This document shows positions 51,909 to 60,756 of a stretch of DNA of 64,000 nucleotides, piece by piece. This DNA is from an uncultured Pseudokineococcus sp. (GTDB lineage Bacteria; Actinomycetota; Actinomycetes; Actinomycetales; Quadrisphaeraceae). The notes below the pieces were generated by a model. It was not told the DNA's origin. It made no database searches and was given only the letters and a program-made list of their open reading frames with translations. The stretch covers positions 1 to 64,000 of the forward strand of contig NZ_CANMAA010000001.1 of NCBI RefSeq assembly GCF_947495735.1, written 5' to 3'. Within the stretch, counting starts at the first letter, position 1, and every line of letters begins with the position of its first letter. A program made the translations under genes and the position numbers.

Positions 51909-53663
51909 ATGGACGCACCGACCATCACTGCTGGTGACGAACGCCCGCCCCAGGCCCCCAGCGTGTGGACGACCGCTCGCCGGATGCACCGCCTGTTCGG
52001 CCGGCAGCGCGGTCGGTGGGTGCTGCTGTCCGTGATCGTCGCGGCGACGAGCGCAGCCGAGGCCGGCGCCGCGGCGCTCGTCTTCGCCCTGGTCAGCATG
52101 CTGTCGACCGGCGGCGTCTCGCTGCCCGTCGTGGGGCTCCTGTCCGTCGAGGGCGGTGACCTCGGCGTCTTCGCCGCCGTCGTGATCAGCGTCTTCCTGC
52201 TGCGGGCGGGGCTCGTCGTGCTGCACGACACGGTGCTCTACCGGCTCTGCTACGGCGCCGGGGCGCGCCTGGAGGAGCAGCTGCTGCTGGGCTACCTGAG
52301 CCTCCCGCCCCGGGAGGTCCGGCGCCGCGGCCACGCCGTGCTCGTCCGCAACGTCCACGACACCGTGGTCACCGTCGTCGAGGAGAGCCTCGTCCCGTCG
52401 GTCCTCGCCGTCGGCGGCGTGCTGCGCACCGTGGCCGTCGTCGCCGTGATGGCCGCCGTCTCGCCCCTGGCCACGCTGCTCGCGGGCGCCGTGTTCGCGC
52501 CCGCGCTCTGGCTCGTGGCGCGCGCGGTGCGCCGCCCGGTGCGCCGGATGGGGCAGGAGGTCGACACCGCGCTCGCGGAGAGCCTGCGGGTGGCGGGGGA
52601 GGGCCTCGCCCTGTCCGGCGAGGTGGTGGGCGCCGGCCGCGCCCAGGCCTTCAGCCAGCGCTTCGGCGCGGTGCGGCGCCGCATCGCGCGCGCCGGCGGC
52701 GGCGAGGAGGTCCTCAAGGCCGTCCCCCGGCTCGTGGCCGAGACGATGCTCGTCCTGTTCGTCGTCGCCTACGTGGCCGTCGCCACCGTGCGGGGGGACG
52801 CCGGGGAGGCGCTGTCGACGCTGGGGCTCTTCGCCTACGCGGCCCTGCGGGTGCTGCCCTCGCTGATCGGGCTCGTCGGGCTCGTGCACTCGATCGCCTA
52901 CTCCTCGCCCGCGGTCGAGATCGTGCTCGCCGACGCCCACCTGCTCCGCAGCAGCCCGCCGGTGGTGCCGGCGACGCAGCCGCCGTCGGAGGTCGTGCTC
53001 GACGACGTCGCCGTGGTCCTGCCCGAGACGGGGCGCACCGTGCTCTCCGGGGTGGACCTCGTGCTGCGGCGCGGCGACGTCGTGGCCGTCGTCGGCCCGA
53101 ACGGCGCCGGGAAGTCCACGCTCCTGGACCTGCTGGCGGGGATGCTGCTGCCCTCGGCCGGCGAGGTCCGCGCGGACGGCCGCCGCCTGGAGGACTGGGG
53201 GACCGGCTGGTCGGCGCAGGTCGCCGTCGTCCCCCAGCACGTGCACCTGCTCGACGCCGACGTCGCGGCCAACGTCGCCCTCGACCCCTCCGGCGCCTCC
53301 TCGCAGGACCCCCGGGTGGCCGAGGTGGTGGAGCAGGTCGGGCTGCGCCACGTCGTCGAGCGCCTGGGCGGGCGCGCGGTGGGGGAGGACGGCCGTGCGC
53401 TCTCCGGCGGGGAGCGCCAGAAGGTCGCCGTCGCGCGCGCCCTCGTCCGGCGGGCCGGCGTGCTGCTCGTGGACGAGGGCACCTCCGCCCTCGACGCCGC
53501 GTCGCGCGCCTCGGTGGCCGACCTCGTCGCCGCGGGGGCGCCGGATCGCCTCACCGTCGTGGTCACCCACGACCCCGCGCTCGCGGAGGTCTGCACGCGG
53601 GTCGTGCGCGTCGAGGCCGGACGGGTGGTCGAGGAGACGGCCGCCGGCGCGCGAGCCGGCTGA
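51909..53663 (+). CDS. ABC transporter (half-transporter, export type)
   Basis: A 584-residue membrane-ATPase fusion. Residues ~20-330 form the six-helix exporter domain; the ATPase (~355-580) has GPNGAGKST (Walker A), QVAVVPQHVHLL (Q-loop region), ALSGGERQKVAVARAL (signature), VLLVDEGTSALD (Walker B and catalytic Glu) and VVVTHDPAL (H-loop). It works as a homodimer. Divergent from the NRPS genes, it is the obvious exporter of the peptide; flipping of a lipid-linked saccharide (PglK-like) is a less likely alternative. ATG with TAGAGGAC upstream. Confidence 0.9.
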   Translation: MDAPTITAGDERPPQAPSVWTTARRMHRLFGRQRGRWVLLSVIVAATSAAEAGAAALVFALVSMLSTGGVSLPVVGLLSVEGGDLGVFAAVVISVFLLRAGLVVLHDTVLYRLCYGAGARLEEQLLLGYLSLPPREVRRRGHAVLVRNVHDTVVTVVEESLVPSVLAVGGVLRTVAVVAVMAAVSPLATLLAGAVFAPALWLVARAVRRPVRRMGQEVDTALAESLRVAGEGLALSGEVVGAGRAQAFSQRFGAVRRRIARAGGGEEVLKAVPRLVAETMLVLFVVAYVAVATVRGDAGEALSTLGLFAYAALRVLPSLIGLVGLVHSIAYSSPAVEIVLADAHLLRSSPPVVPATQPPSEVVLDDVAVVLPETGRTVLSGVDLVLRRGDVVAVVGPNGAGKSTLLDLLAGMLLPSAGEVRADGRRLEDWGTGWSAQVAVVPQHVHLLDADVAANVALDPSGASSQDPRVAEVVEQVGLRHVVERLGGRAVGEDGRALSGGERQKVAVARALVRRAGVLLVDEGTSALDAASRASVADLVAAGAPDRLTVVVTHDPALAEVCTRVVRVEAGRVVEETAAGARAG

Positions 53664-53732
53664 ACGGGCCCTCGACGGGGCGGCGCCTCTCGTGATGGAC
53701 CGTCCCGTCGACCCTCACCGCGAGGACGGGGG

Positions 53733-53900
53733 TTGTGCGGCACTCTGCCGACGAGGTGCCCGGGGGAGCGGGGGCTGAGCGGCACTCTGCCGACGAAGTG
53801 CCGAGGAGAGGGAGGGCTCAGCGGCACTGTGGCGACGAAGTGCCGGGGTGGGCTAGGGCTGAGCGGCGCTGAGCCGACGGGGTGCGGAGGGGCGGGCGCG
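53733..53900. repeat. Four tandem 42-bp hairpin repeats
   Basis: Units at 53733-53774, 53775-53816, 53817-53858 and 53859-53900 are head-to-tail without spacers. The core GCGGCACTCTGCCGACGAAG plus TGCCG is best kept in units 2 and 3. In each, CGGCACT pairs with AGTGCCG (7 bp, ~10-nt loop), while the G-rich remainder (such as AGGAGAGGGAGGG) varies. Unit 4 is decayed. The region lies between the ABC transporter stop and the mazG promoter. The 42-bp period keeps one reading frame open, which explains a spurious long ORF through the repeat. Confidence 0.9.
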
Positions 53901-53911
53901 CCGCCGGCTCC

Positions 53912-53917
53912 TACGAT
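53912..53917 (+). promoter_or_regulatory. Candidate mazG -10 element (TACGAT)
   Basis: TACGAT lies just after the last repeat unit and 50 nt before the mazG start; transcription would begin downstream of the frame that runs through the repeats. Confidence 0.4.
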
Positions 53918-53966
53918 GGTGACCGCCCGACCGCCGGGCGCCCCTCGCCCCTGGAGGCCCGCCCCC

Positions 53967-54764
<798 letters not shown>

Positions 54765-54794
54765 TCAGCTCCTGCGCGAGCACCGGTCGAGGGG

Positions 54795-54823
54795 TTGGCC
54801 CGCCGCCCGGGGTGTCGTAGGTT
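54795..54823 (+). promoter_or_regulatory. Candidate promoter TTGGCC-N17-TAGGTT
   Basis: The -35 TTGGCC and -10 TAGGTT are spaced by exactly 17 bp, the primary-sigma-factor layout; it lies 60 nt upstream of the GT4 gene that opens the third export set. Confidence 0.5.
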
Positions 54824-54882
54824 CACGTCGACCGCACGGGGACGATTCGGGCGTGTGCGCTCGGCGACCAGGGAGGCCCGCT

Positions 54883-56391
54883 GTGCCACACGTCCCGGAG
54901 GGCGGCTCGACGGCGCCCGACCACGCCGTCCCGCTGCTGCGCGGCCAGCGGGCGTCCCGCCCGCTGCACGTGGCGATGGTGGGGCAGAAGGGGCTCCCCG
55001 CCACCTACGGGGGCGTCGAGCACCACGTCGAGGAGGTCGGCCGCCGGCTCGTCGAGCGCGGCCACCGGGTCACCGTCTACTGCCGCGAGGGCTACGGCGG
55101 GCTCTGCGACGACCGCACGACCCACCTCGGCATGGAGCTCGTCACCACCCCGGCCATCCGCTCGAAGCACCTGGACGCCATCACGCACAGCGCCACCTCG
55201 ACGGCGAGCGCGCTGCGGGCCGGGGTCGACGTGGTGCACCTGCACGCCCTCGGGCCCGGGCTGCTCAGCCCCCTGGTGCGCCTGTCGCGGGGCGCCCGGG
55301 TCGTGCAGACGGTGCACGGACTCGACCACGAGCGCGCCAAGTGGGGTGGCCTGGCGCAGCGCGTGCTCGGGCTGGGGCACGAGATCTCCGGACGCGTCCC
55401 CGACGAGCTCGTCGTCGTCTCCCGCGCCCTGCAGGAGCACTACGCCCGGCGCTTCGGGCGCCGCGCGGTGCTGATCCCGAACGGCGCGCCCCCCGCCGCG
55501 GACGTCGGCAGCGGCGCCCCGCCCGAGGTGCCGACCGGTGACGGGCCGGAGCGCTGCGGGGCGGTGGGGGAGCTGGTGCACGAGCTGCTCGGGCCCCAGC
55601 CGCCGCGCTACCTGCTCTTCGTGGGGCGGCTGGTGCCCGAGAAGCGCCCCGACCTGCTCCTGCGCGCCTTCCGCGCCGTGCCGGGCGACGTCCGGCTCGT
55701 CGTGGTGGGCGACTCCTCCTTCTCCGACGAGTACACCGCCTCGCTGGTGCGCCAGGCCGCGGAGGACCCCCGCGTGGTGATGACGGGCTACCAGTACGGC
55801 GACGTCCTGCAGGCGCTGCACGCCCGCGCCCTCGCCTTCGTGCAGCCGTCGGCGCTGGAGGGCATGCCCCTGACGGTGCTCGAGGCCCTCTCGGCGGGTG
55901 CTCGCGTGGTGGCCAGCGACATCGCCCCGCACGTCGAGCTCCTCGGTCGCGCGCCCTCCCGGCACGCGCTCGTGCCGGTCGACGACGAGGCGGCGCTGGC
56001 GGCCGCGATGCGACGGGTGCTCGCCCAGGAGGGCCGCGAGGGCGACGGCGGGGCGGCCACCGACCCGGTGCGCGCGCGGGTGCTGCGCGAGCACTGCTGG
56101 GAGCGGTCCACGGACCTCCTCGAGCAGGTCTACCTCGACGTCGTCGCGCGCCGGTCGGGCGCGGTCCGGCGTCCTCCCGCCGCCGGTGCGCCGAGCCCGG
56201 CCCGCCGAGACCCGCGCGCGCGGCGCCGGGGCGGCTCGCCGTCCCCGGCCCTGCGCCCCGCGGCGCCGGCCGCGCTGCCGCCCAGCGGTGGACGCCCGAC
56301 GCCCAGCCGCCCCGAGCCGTCCCGCCCGACCCCGGTGCGCGCCGCGCCCGCGCGCCCCGCCGCGGGCCGCACCCCCGCCGCGCGTCCGTGA
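54883..56391 (+). CDS. GT4 glycosyltransferase (DUF1972-type)
   Basis: A 502-residue GT-B enzyme with GTG and GGGAGG ~7 nt upstream. LHVAMVGQKGLPATYGGVEHHVEEVGRRL is the DUF1972 hallmark of O-antigen rhamnosyl and galactosyl transferases (cited as GQKGLPATYGGVEHH); VHGLDHERAKWGG; FVGRLVPEKRPDLLLRAF; FVQPSALEGMPLTVLEALSAGARVVASD forms the donor site. Residues ~425-502 are a disordered Pro/Arg/Ala tail unusual for the family. First gene of a four-gene operon with polymerase, flippase and chain-length protein; GTGA overlap with the next. Confidence 0.88.
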   Translation: MPHVPEGGSTAPDHAVPLLRGQRASRPLHVAMVGQKGLPATYGGVEHHVEEVGRRLVERGHRVTVYCREGYGGLCDDRTTHLGMELVTTPAIRSKHLDAITHSATSTASALRAGVDVVHLHALGPGLLSPLVRLSRGARVVQTVHGLDHERAKWGGLAQRVLGLGHEISGRVPDELVVVSRALQEHYARRFGRRAVLIPNGAPPAADVGSGAPPEVPTGDGPERCGAVGELVHELLGPQPPRYLLFVGRLVPEKRPDLLLRAFRAVPGDVRLVVVGDSSFSDEYTASLVRQAAEDPRVVMTGYQYGDVLQALHARALAFVQPSALEGMPLTVLEALSAGARVVASDIAPHVELLGRAPSRHALVPVDDEAALAAAMRRVLAQEGREGDGGAATDPVRARVLREHCWERSTDLLEQVYLDVVARRSGAVRRPPAAGAPSPARRDPRARRRGGSPSPALRPAAPAALPPSGGRPTPSRPEPSRPTPVRAAPARPAAGRTPAARP

Positions 56392-57911
56392 GCGCCCCCG
56401 CGAGCCCGTCGACGAGCACTCCCGGCAGCACGTCCGAGGGCGCCCCGGTGGCCGGCGCCGGGAGGTCCCGGGCGGGCTGCGCCCGCCGCGCGGCCGCCGG
56501 AGCGGCGGCGGTGGCCCTCCTGGCGGCCGCGGCGGCGGCCAGCGGCCTCGCGGTCGCCGAGGGCGACCGGGTGGGGGCCGTGCTGCCGGTGGCCGTCTGC
56601 GGCGCCGTCGTCCTGGCGGCCCTGGCGCTCACCCGCGTCTTCGCCGTGGTGCTCGTGCTTCTGGCCGCGCGCACGGGCGTGGACCTGGTCCGGCTGTCCG
56701 ACGGAGGGGGCGCGGCCCGCGCGCTCGACCCCTCCGTGCTCCTGTCGGTGCTCCTGCTCGGGATGAGCGCGGTGTGGTTCATCGCCCAGCGCCCGGGCGG
56801 GCGGCTGCGCGGCTCGCCGCTGCGCACCGCGCTGCTCGCGCTGGTCGCCGCGGCCGCGCTGAGCCTGCTCGGCGCCGAGCAGCCGGCGCGCGGCGCCGCC
56901 GAGCTGCTGCGCCTGTCCTCGGCCGTGGCCATGCTCGTCCTGCTCGAGCAGCTCGTGACCACGCGGCGCCGCCTGGTAGCCGTCCTCGGCGCCGTCGCCG
57001 CGGGCGCCGTGGTGCCGCTGCTGGTCGGCGTCGGGCAGGTCCTCGGCGTCCTCGACGGGGCGGGCAGCGGGGGGGACGGGCCCGCTGGGCTGGCCGGTCG
57101 CCTGACCGGGCCCTTCAACCACCCGACGACCTACGCCCGCTACCTCCTCGTCGCCGGCCTGACCGGGCTGGCGCTGCTGCCCGCCGTCCGCCGCCGCGCC
57201 GCACGGGCGGCCCTCGCCGGCGCCCTGGTCCTCGGGGCGGCCCTGATGCTGGCCACCCTCACCCGCGGCGCCCTGGTCGCCGGTCTCCTCGGCGCCCTGG
57301 TCCTGGTCGTGGTGCAGCGCCGCCCCGTCCTGCTGCTCGGCCTGGTGGCGGTCGCCACCGCGGGGGCCGTGGCCGTGCCGGGCCTGGTGGAGCGCTTCGC
57401 GGCGGCGCGGACCTCGAGCACCGACAGCCTGCGGTGGCGGCTGGACTACTGGACCGAGCTGCTGCCGCTGGCGCGGGAGAGGCCGCTCACCGGCATCGGC
57501 TTCGACGGCGTCCGCGGGCTCACCGAGGCGGCCAAGCTGCCCCACAACGACGTGCTGCGGATGCTCGTGGAGACGGGCGTCCTCGGCCTGCTCGCCTACC
57601 TCGCCGTCCTCCTGGCGCTCGTCGGCACCGGGCTGCGCGCCGTCCACCGGGCCCGCGCGGGGACCCTCGAGCACGCGGCGGCCAGCGCCGCGACGGCGGT
57701 CGCGGTCGCGGTCGTGGTGGCCAGCTCGGCCGCCAACCTGATCACCGGCGTGGTCGTGCTCTGGTACGTGATGGCGCTGGCGGCCTGCGCCGTCGCCGTC
57801 GGCCGCGGCCCGCTGCCGGAGGACGCCCCAGAAGACGCCCCGGAGGACGCCGCGGCGGCCGGCGACGCCCCTGGCGCGCGCCCGGTCCCGCGCGCCGTCG
57901 CCCTGCGGTGA
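56388..57911 (+). CDS. Wzy-type polymerase / O-antigen ligase family protein
   Basis: A 507-residue membrane protein with ~11 helices. GTG overlaps the preceding stop (GTGA). LTGPFNHPTTYARYLLVAGL and LTRGALVAGLL are the transmembrane-loop hallmarks; RPLTGIGFDGVRGLTEAAKLPHNDVLRMLVETGVLGLLAYL is the O-antigen ligase (Wzy_C) motif region (cited as RPLTGIGFDG and PHNDVLRMLVETG), including the conserved His. N- and C-terminal tails are disordered. Joins repeat units made by the adjacent transferases and flippase; GTGA overlap with the flippase follows. Confidence 0.9.
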   Translation: MSAPASPSTSTPGSTSEGAPVAGAGRSRAGCARRAAAGAAAVALLAAAAAASGLAVAEGDRVGAVLPVAVCGAVVLAALALTRVFAVVLVLLAARTGVDLVRLSDGGGAARALDPSVLLSVLLLGMSAVWFIAQRPGGRLRGSPLRTALLALVAAAALSLLGAEQPARGAAELLRLSSAVAMLVLLEQLVTTRRRLVAVLGAVAAGAVVPLLVGVGQVLGVLDGAGSGGDGPAGLAGRLTGPFNHPTTYARYLLVAGLTGLALLPAVRRRAARAALAGALVLGAALMLATLTRGALVAGLLGALVLVVVQRRPVLLLGLVAVATAGAVAVPGLVERFAAARTSSTDSLRWRLDYWTELLPLARERPLTGIGFDGVRGLTEAAKLPHNDVLRMLVETGVLGLLAYLAVLLALVGTGLRAVHRARAGTLEHAAASAATAVAVAVVVASSAANLITGVVVLWYVMALAACAVAVGRGPLPEDAPEDAPEDAAAAGDAPGARPVPRAVALR

Positions 57912-59638
57912 GCGCCCCGCCGCCCGCGGCCCGAGCCGTCCAGGACGGGGCCCCCGCGCAGGCCCGCGCCGTCGCGCGGGCCGGCCGCGGCGGGGTCCTC
58001 GCCGTCCTCGGGGCGCTGTGCTCCCAGGCCTCGCTGCTGCTGGTCGTCCTGCTCCTCGCCCGGCAGGGCGCGCTGGAGGTCGGCCGCTACACGACGGCCG
58101 TGGCGACCCTGTCGCTCCTCGTGCTCGTGGCCCTCGGCGGCTTCCGCGCCGCGCTGACGCGCTTCGCGGCCGTCCACCTCGCCGACGGCGACGGCGCGCG
58201 CCTGCGCGGGGTCCTCGCGCTCGGGCTGGGCACGAGCGCCGCCGCCTCCGCGCTCGCCGCGCTGGCCCTGCTCGCGGGGGCCCCCGCGCTGGCCGGGGCG
58301 CTCGGGGACCCGGCACTGGTGCCGCTGCTGCGCCTGGTGGCGCTCGCCCTGCCCGGGGCGGTCCTGGCCGAGGCGCTGCTGGCCGCGAGCCAGGGCTGGC
58401 GCACGCAGCGGGTGCACGCCCTCGTCGGCCGCGTGCTGGAGCCGCTGCTGCGCCTGGCCCTCACCGGGGTCGCCCTCGCGGTCGGGGCGGGCACCACGGG
58501 CGCCGTCGGGGCCCTCGTCGTCTCCTCGTGGACGGCGGCCCTCGTCGCCGCCGTCGTCCTGCGCCGCTGGACGCGCCGCGCCGCGCCGGTCCGCGACGGC
58601 GAGCCGGCGCGGCGCGTGGTGGAGGTCCGCCGCGTGCTGTCGTTCTCGGCTGTCAGCTGGGTGGCCTCGATGGCGGCGAGCGGCCTGGTGTGGGCCGACG
58701 TCCTGCTGCTCGGCGCCCTCGTCGACCAGGAGGCGGTGGGCGCCTACGGCGTGGCGACCCGGCTGGCGGCGCTCGTGGTGCTCGCCGGCCCGCCCGTGGT
58801 GGGGGCCGCGACGCCGCACCTGGCGCACCTGCTGCACGTCGGCGACCTGGCGCAGGCCGCGCGCGTCTACGCCAGCGCGACCCGGTGGACGCTCGTGCTC
58901 GCGCTGCCGGCCGCGGTCGTCGTCGCCCGCCACCCGGCCGAGCTGCTCGGGGTCTTCGGCACGGCGTTCCCGGCGGCCGCCGCCGTGACGCTGGTCCTGC
59001 TGGTCGGCCACCTCGTCGGCGCTGCGGCCGGCCCGTGCACCGCGCTGCTGACGATGGCGGGGCGCGTGCACCTGTCGATGGCGGTCAACGTCGCCGTCCT
59101 CGTCGGGGACGTGGTCCTGGTCCTGCTCCTCGTGCCACGGCTCGGGGCCGTGGGCGCGGCGCTCGCGTGGGCCGCGGCCCTGGTGGTCGGCAACGTCGCC
59201 AAGCTGCTGCTCGCCCGCTCGGTGGTGGGCGTGCGCGCCCCGGCGGAGGGCCTCGGGCGCCTGGCGCTCGCCACGGCCGCCGCGGCGGCGACGGCGGCTC
59301 TCGCGGGGCTGGCCGTCGGCTCGTGGGTCGGGGTCGTGCTGCTCACCGCGCCGGCGGTGCTCGTCGTCTTCGCGGGGACGCTCCTCCTCCTGGGGCTGCC
59401 GCCGGACGACCGGGAGCTGGCGGACGCCGCGCTGGCGCGCCTGCGGCGCGGCAGCCGCCGTGCGAGGAGATCACCGGAGCAGCCGCCCGCGGCCACCGCG
59501 ATGAGGCACGCTGCGCCCAGCGCCCGGACGACCGGCACGACGACCGGCACGACGGCGCCCAGCGCGACGCCGAGGACGAGAGCGAGCGAGCCCCCGGCCC
59601 GCCGCCAGGAGGAGGAGCAGGTCCGTGGAGATCGCTGA
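57908..59638 (+). CDS. Wzx-type flippase (MOP superfamily)
   Basis: A 576-residue exporter with ~14 helices. The GTG at 57908 overlaps the polymerase stop (GTGA). GVLAVLGALCSQASLLLVVLLLARQGALEVGRY starts helix 1-2; VSWVASMAASGLVWADVLLLGALVDQEAVGAYGVATRLAA marks the second half. After ~residue 520 comes a polar Thr/Arg/Glu-rich tail (ending QEEEQVRGDR) whose last 14 nt overlap the next gene. Longer than the two other flippases in the window. Confidence 0.87.
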   Translation: MSAPPPAARAVQDGAPAQARAVARAGRGGVLAVLGALCSQASLLLVVLLLARQGALEVGRYTTAVATLSLLVLVALGGFRAALTRFAAVHLADGDGARLRGVLALGLGTSAAASALAALALLAGAPALAGALGDPALVPLLRLVALALPGAVLAEALLAASQGWRTQRVHALVGRVLEPLLRLALTGVALAVGAGTTGAVGALVVSSWTAALVAAVVLRRWTRRAAPVRDGEPARRVVEVRRVLSFSAVSWVASMAASGLVWADVLLLGALVDQEAVGAYGVATRLAALVVLAGPPVVGAATPHLAHLLHVGDLAQAARVYASATRWTLVLALPAAVVVARHPAELLGVFGTAFPAAAAVTLVLLVGHLVGAAAGPCTALLTMAGRVHLSMAVNVAVLVGDVVLVLLLVPRLGAVGAALAWAAALVVGNVAKLLLARSVVGVRAPAEGLGRLALATAAAAATAALAGLAVGSWVGVVLLTAPAVLVVFAGTLLLLGLPPDDRELADAALARLRRGSRRARRSPEQPPAATAMRHAAPSARTTGTTTGTTAPSATPRTRASEPPARRQEEEQVRGDR

Positions 59639-60683
59639 GTGGCTGCGGGCGCGGCGGTCGCGCCTGCTCGTGCTCGTGCTGGTGCCCGCGCTCGCGGCGA
59701 CCGGTGCCAGTGCCGCGGCGCTGGTGCAGGACCCGGCGGCCCGGGCCACGGCGGTGGTGGAGATCCCCTCGCTGGTGGGCAGCGAGGGCTCGCCCTACAC
59801 CGGCGGCACCGGCGTCGACCAGTACGCCGAGGCCCTGGTCTCGGCGGCCACCGGTCCGGCCGCCCGGCGCGCGGCGGCGGAGGCGGCGGGGCTCGACCCC
59901 GCGCGCGTCCGCGAGGGCCTGGAGGTCGGGCGGGAGGCCGGGTCGTCCCGGGTGGAGCTCGTCTACACGGCCGCCCCCGGTGAGGAGGGGACCGCCTCCG
60001 TCGTCGTCGAGGCCGTCGCCGACCGCGCGCGGTCGACGCTGTTCGGGGAGCCCGTCGAGATCGCCGAGGCGGCCGTGCAGTCCGCGCAGGACGCCTACGA
60101 CGACGCCAGCAGCGGGATGAGCGCCGTCAGCACCGAGGCCGGTTACGCCGACGCGCGCTCGGCGTACTCCGCCCAGCTCTCGTTCGTCAACAGCCTGCGG
60201 ACGCAGGTCGCCGCCGCGGAGGGGCGCGAGAACGCCGACGACGGCCCCCTGCGCGAGGCCGCCGAGGAGGCTGAGGCGGGGCTCGAGCGGTTCCGGCCGG
60301 TCCTGGCCCGGCTGGACGACCTCGAGGGGGAGCGCGACGCGGCCGAGGACCGGCTCGAGCGGGCGCAGGAGCGCCTGGACGACGCCCGCGCCCAGCTGGC
60401 CGCCGCCGACCCGGCGCGCACCACCACGACCACCACCGGCACGACCGCTCGCAGCGCGCGGGAGGTCGTCGTCGACGTGGCGCTGCCCGCCGCGGCCGTG
60501 GGGCTCGTCCTGGCCCTGCTCCTCGTCCTCCTGCTCGAGGTCGCCCGCGAGCGCCGGACGGCGCGGCGCCGGACCGGTCGAGGTGCGGCGGGCAGCGGCG
60601 CGGTGGACGGCGGCGCCGCGCACGAGGTCGGCTCCGCCGAGGTGGAGGAGCGGACCCCCGCGGGGGAGCGGGTCGGGCGCTGA
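59625..60683 (+). CDS. Wzz-type chain-length determinant without kinase domain
   Basis: A 352-residue protein with TM1 (LLVLVLVPALAATGASAAALV), an exported domain with a long coiled-coil (~145-265: LDDLEGERDAAEDRLERAQERLDDARAQL) and TM2 (AAAVGLVLALLLVLLLEVA), then a short cytoplasmic tail. It lacks any ATP-binding motif, unlike the proteins at 9253 and 33998. GTG with AGGAGGAGGAG ~8 nt upstream; 14-nt overlap with the flippase. Governs how many repeat units the adjacent polymerase adds. Confidence 0.83.
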   Translation: MEIAEWLRARRSRLLVLVLVPALAATGASAAALVQDPAARATAVVEIPSLVGSEGSPYTGGTGVDQYAEALVSAATGPAARRAAAEAAGLDPARVREGLEVGREAGSSRVELVYTAAPGEEGTASVVVEAVADRARSTLFGEPVEIAEAAVQSAQDAYDDASSGMSAVSTEAGYADARSAYSAQLSFVNSLRTQVAAAEGRENADDGPLREAAEEAEAGLERFRPVLARLDDLEGERDAAEDRLERAQERLDDARAQLAAADPARTTTTTTGTTARSAREVVVDVALPAAAVGLVLALLLVLLLEVARERRTARRRTGRGAAGSGAVDGGAAHEVGSAEVEERTPAGERVGR

Positions 60684-60697
60684 GGCTCGACCGACGC

Positions 60698-60739
60698 GGC
60701 CCCGGCCGGGCCCTCGGGGGAGCGGGCCGGCCCGGGACC
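60698..60739. terminator. Imperfect GC hairpin at a convergent junction
   Basis: GGCCCCGGCCGGGCCC pairs with bulges to GGGCCGGCCCGGGACC around a ~10-nt G-rich loop, between the chain-length gene and the sulfotransferase gene that ends at 60757. Confidence 0.4.
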
Positions 60740-60756
60740 GGCTGGCGGGGACCCGC

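Noticed and set aside
53733-53900. A CRISPR array.
   Set aside because: Units are contiguous with no unique spacers, and there are no cas genes.
53733-53966. In-frame extension of MazG through the 42-bp repeats.
   Set aside because: The 42-bp period simply keeps the frame open; the extension is Gly/Cys-rich, a -10-like TACGAT lies after it, and a GTG with a strong ribosome site begins the conserved domain.
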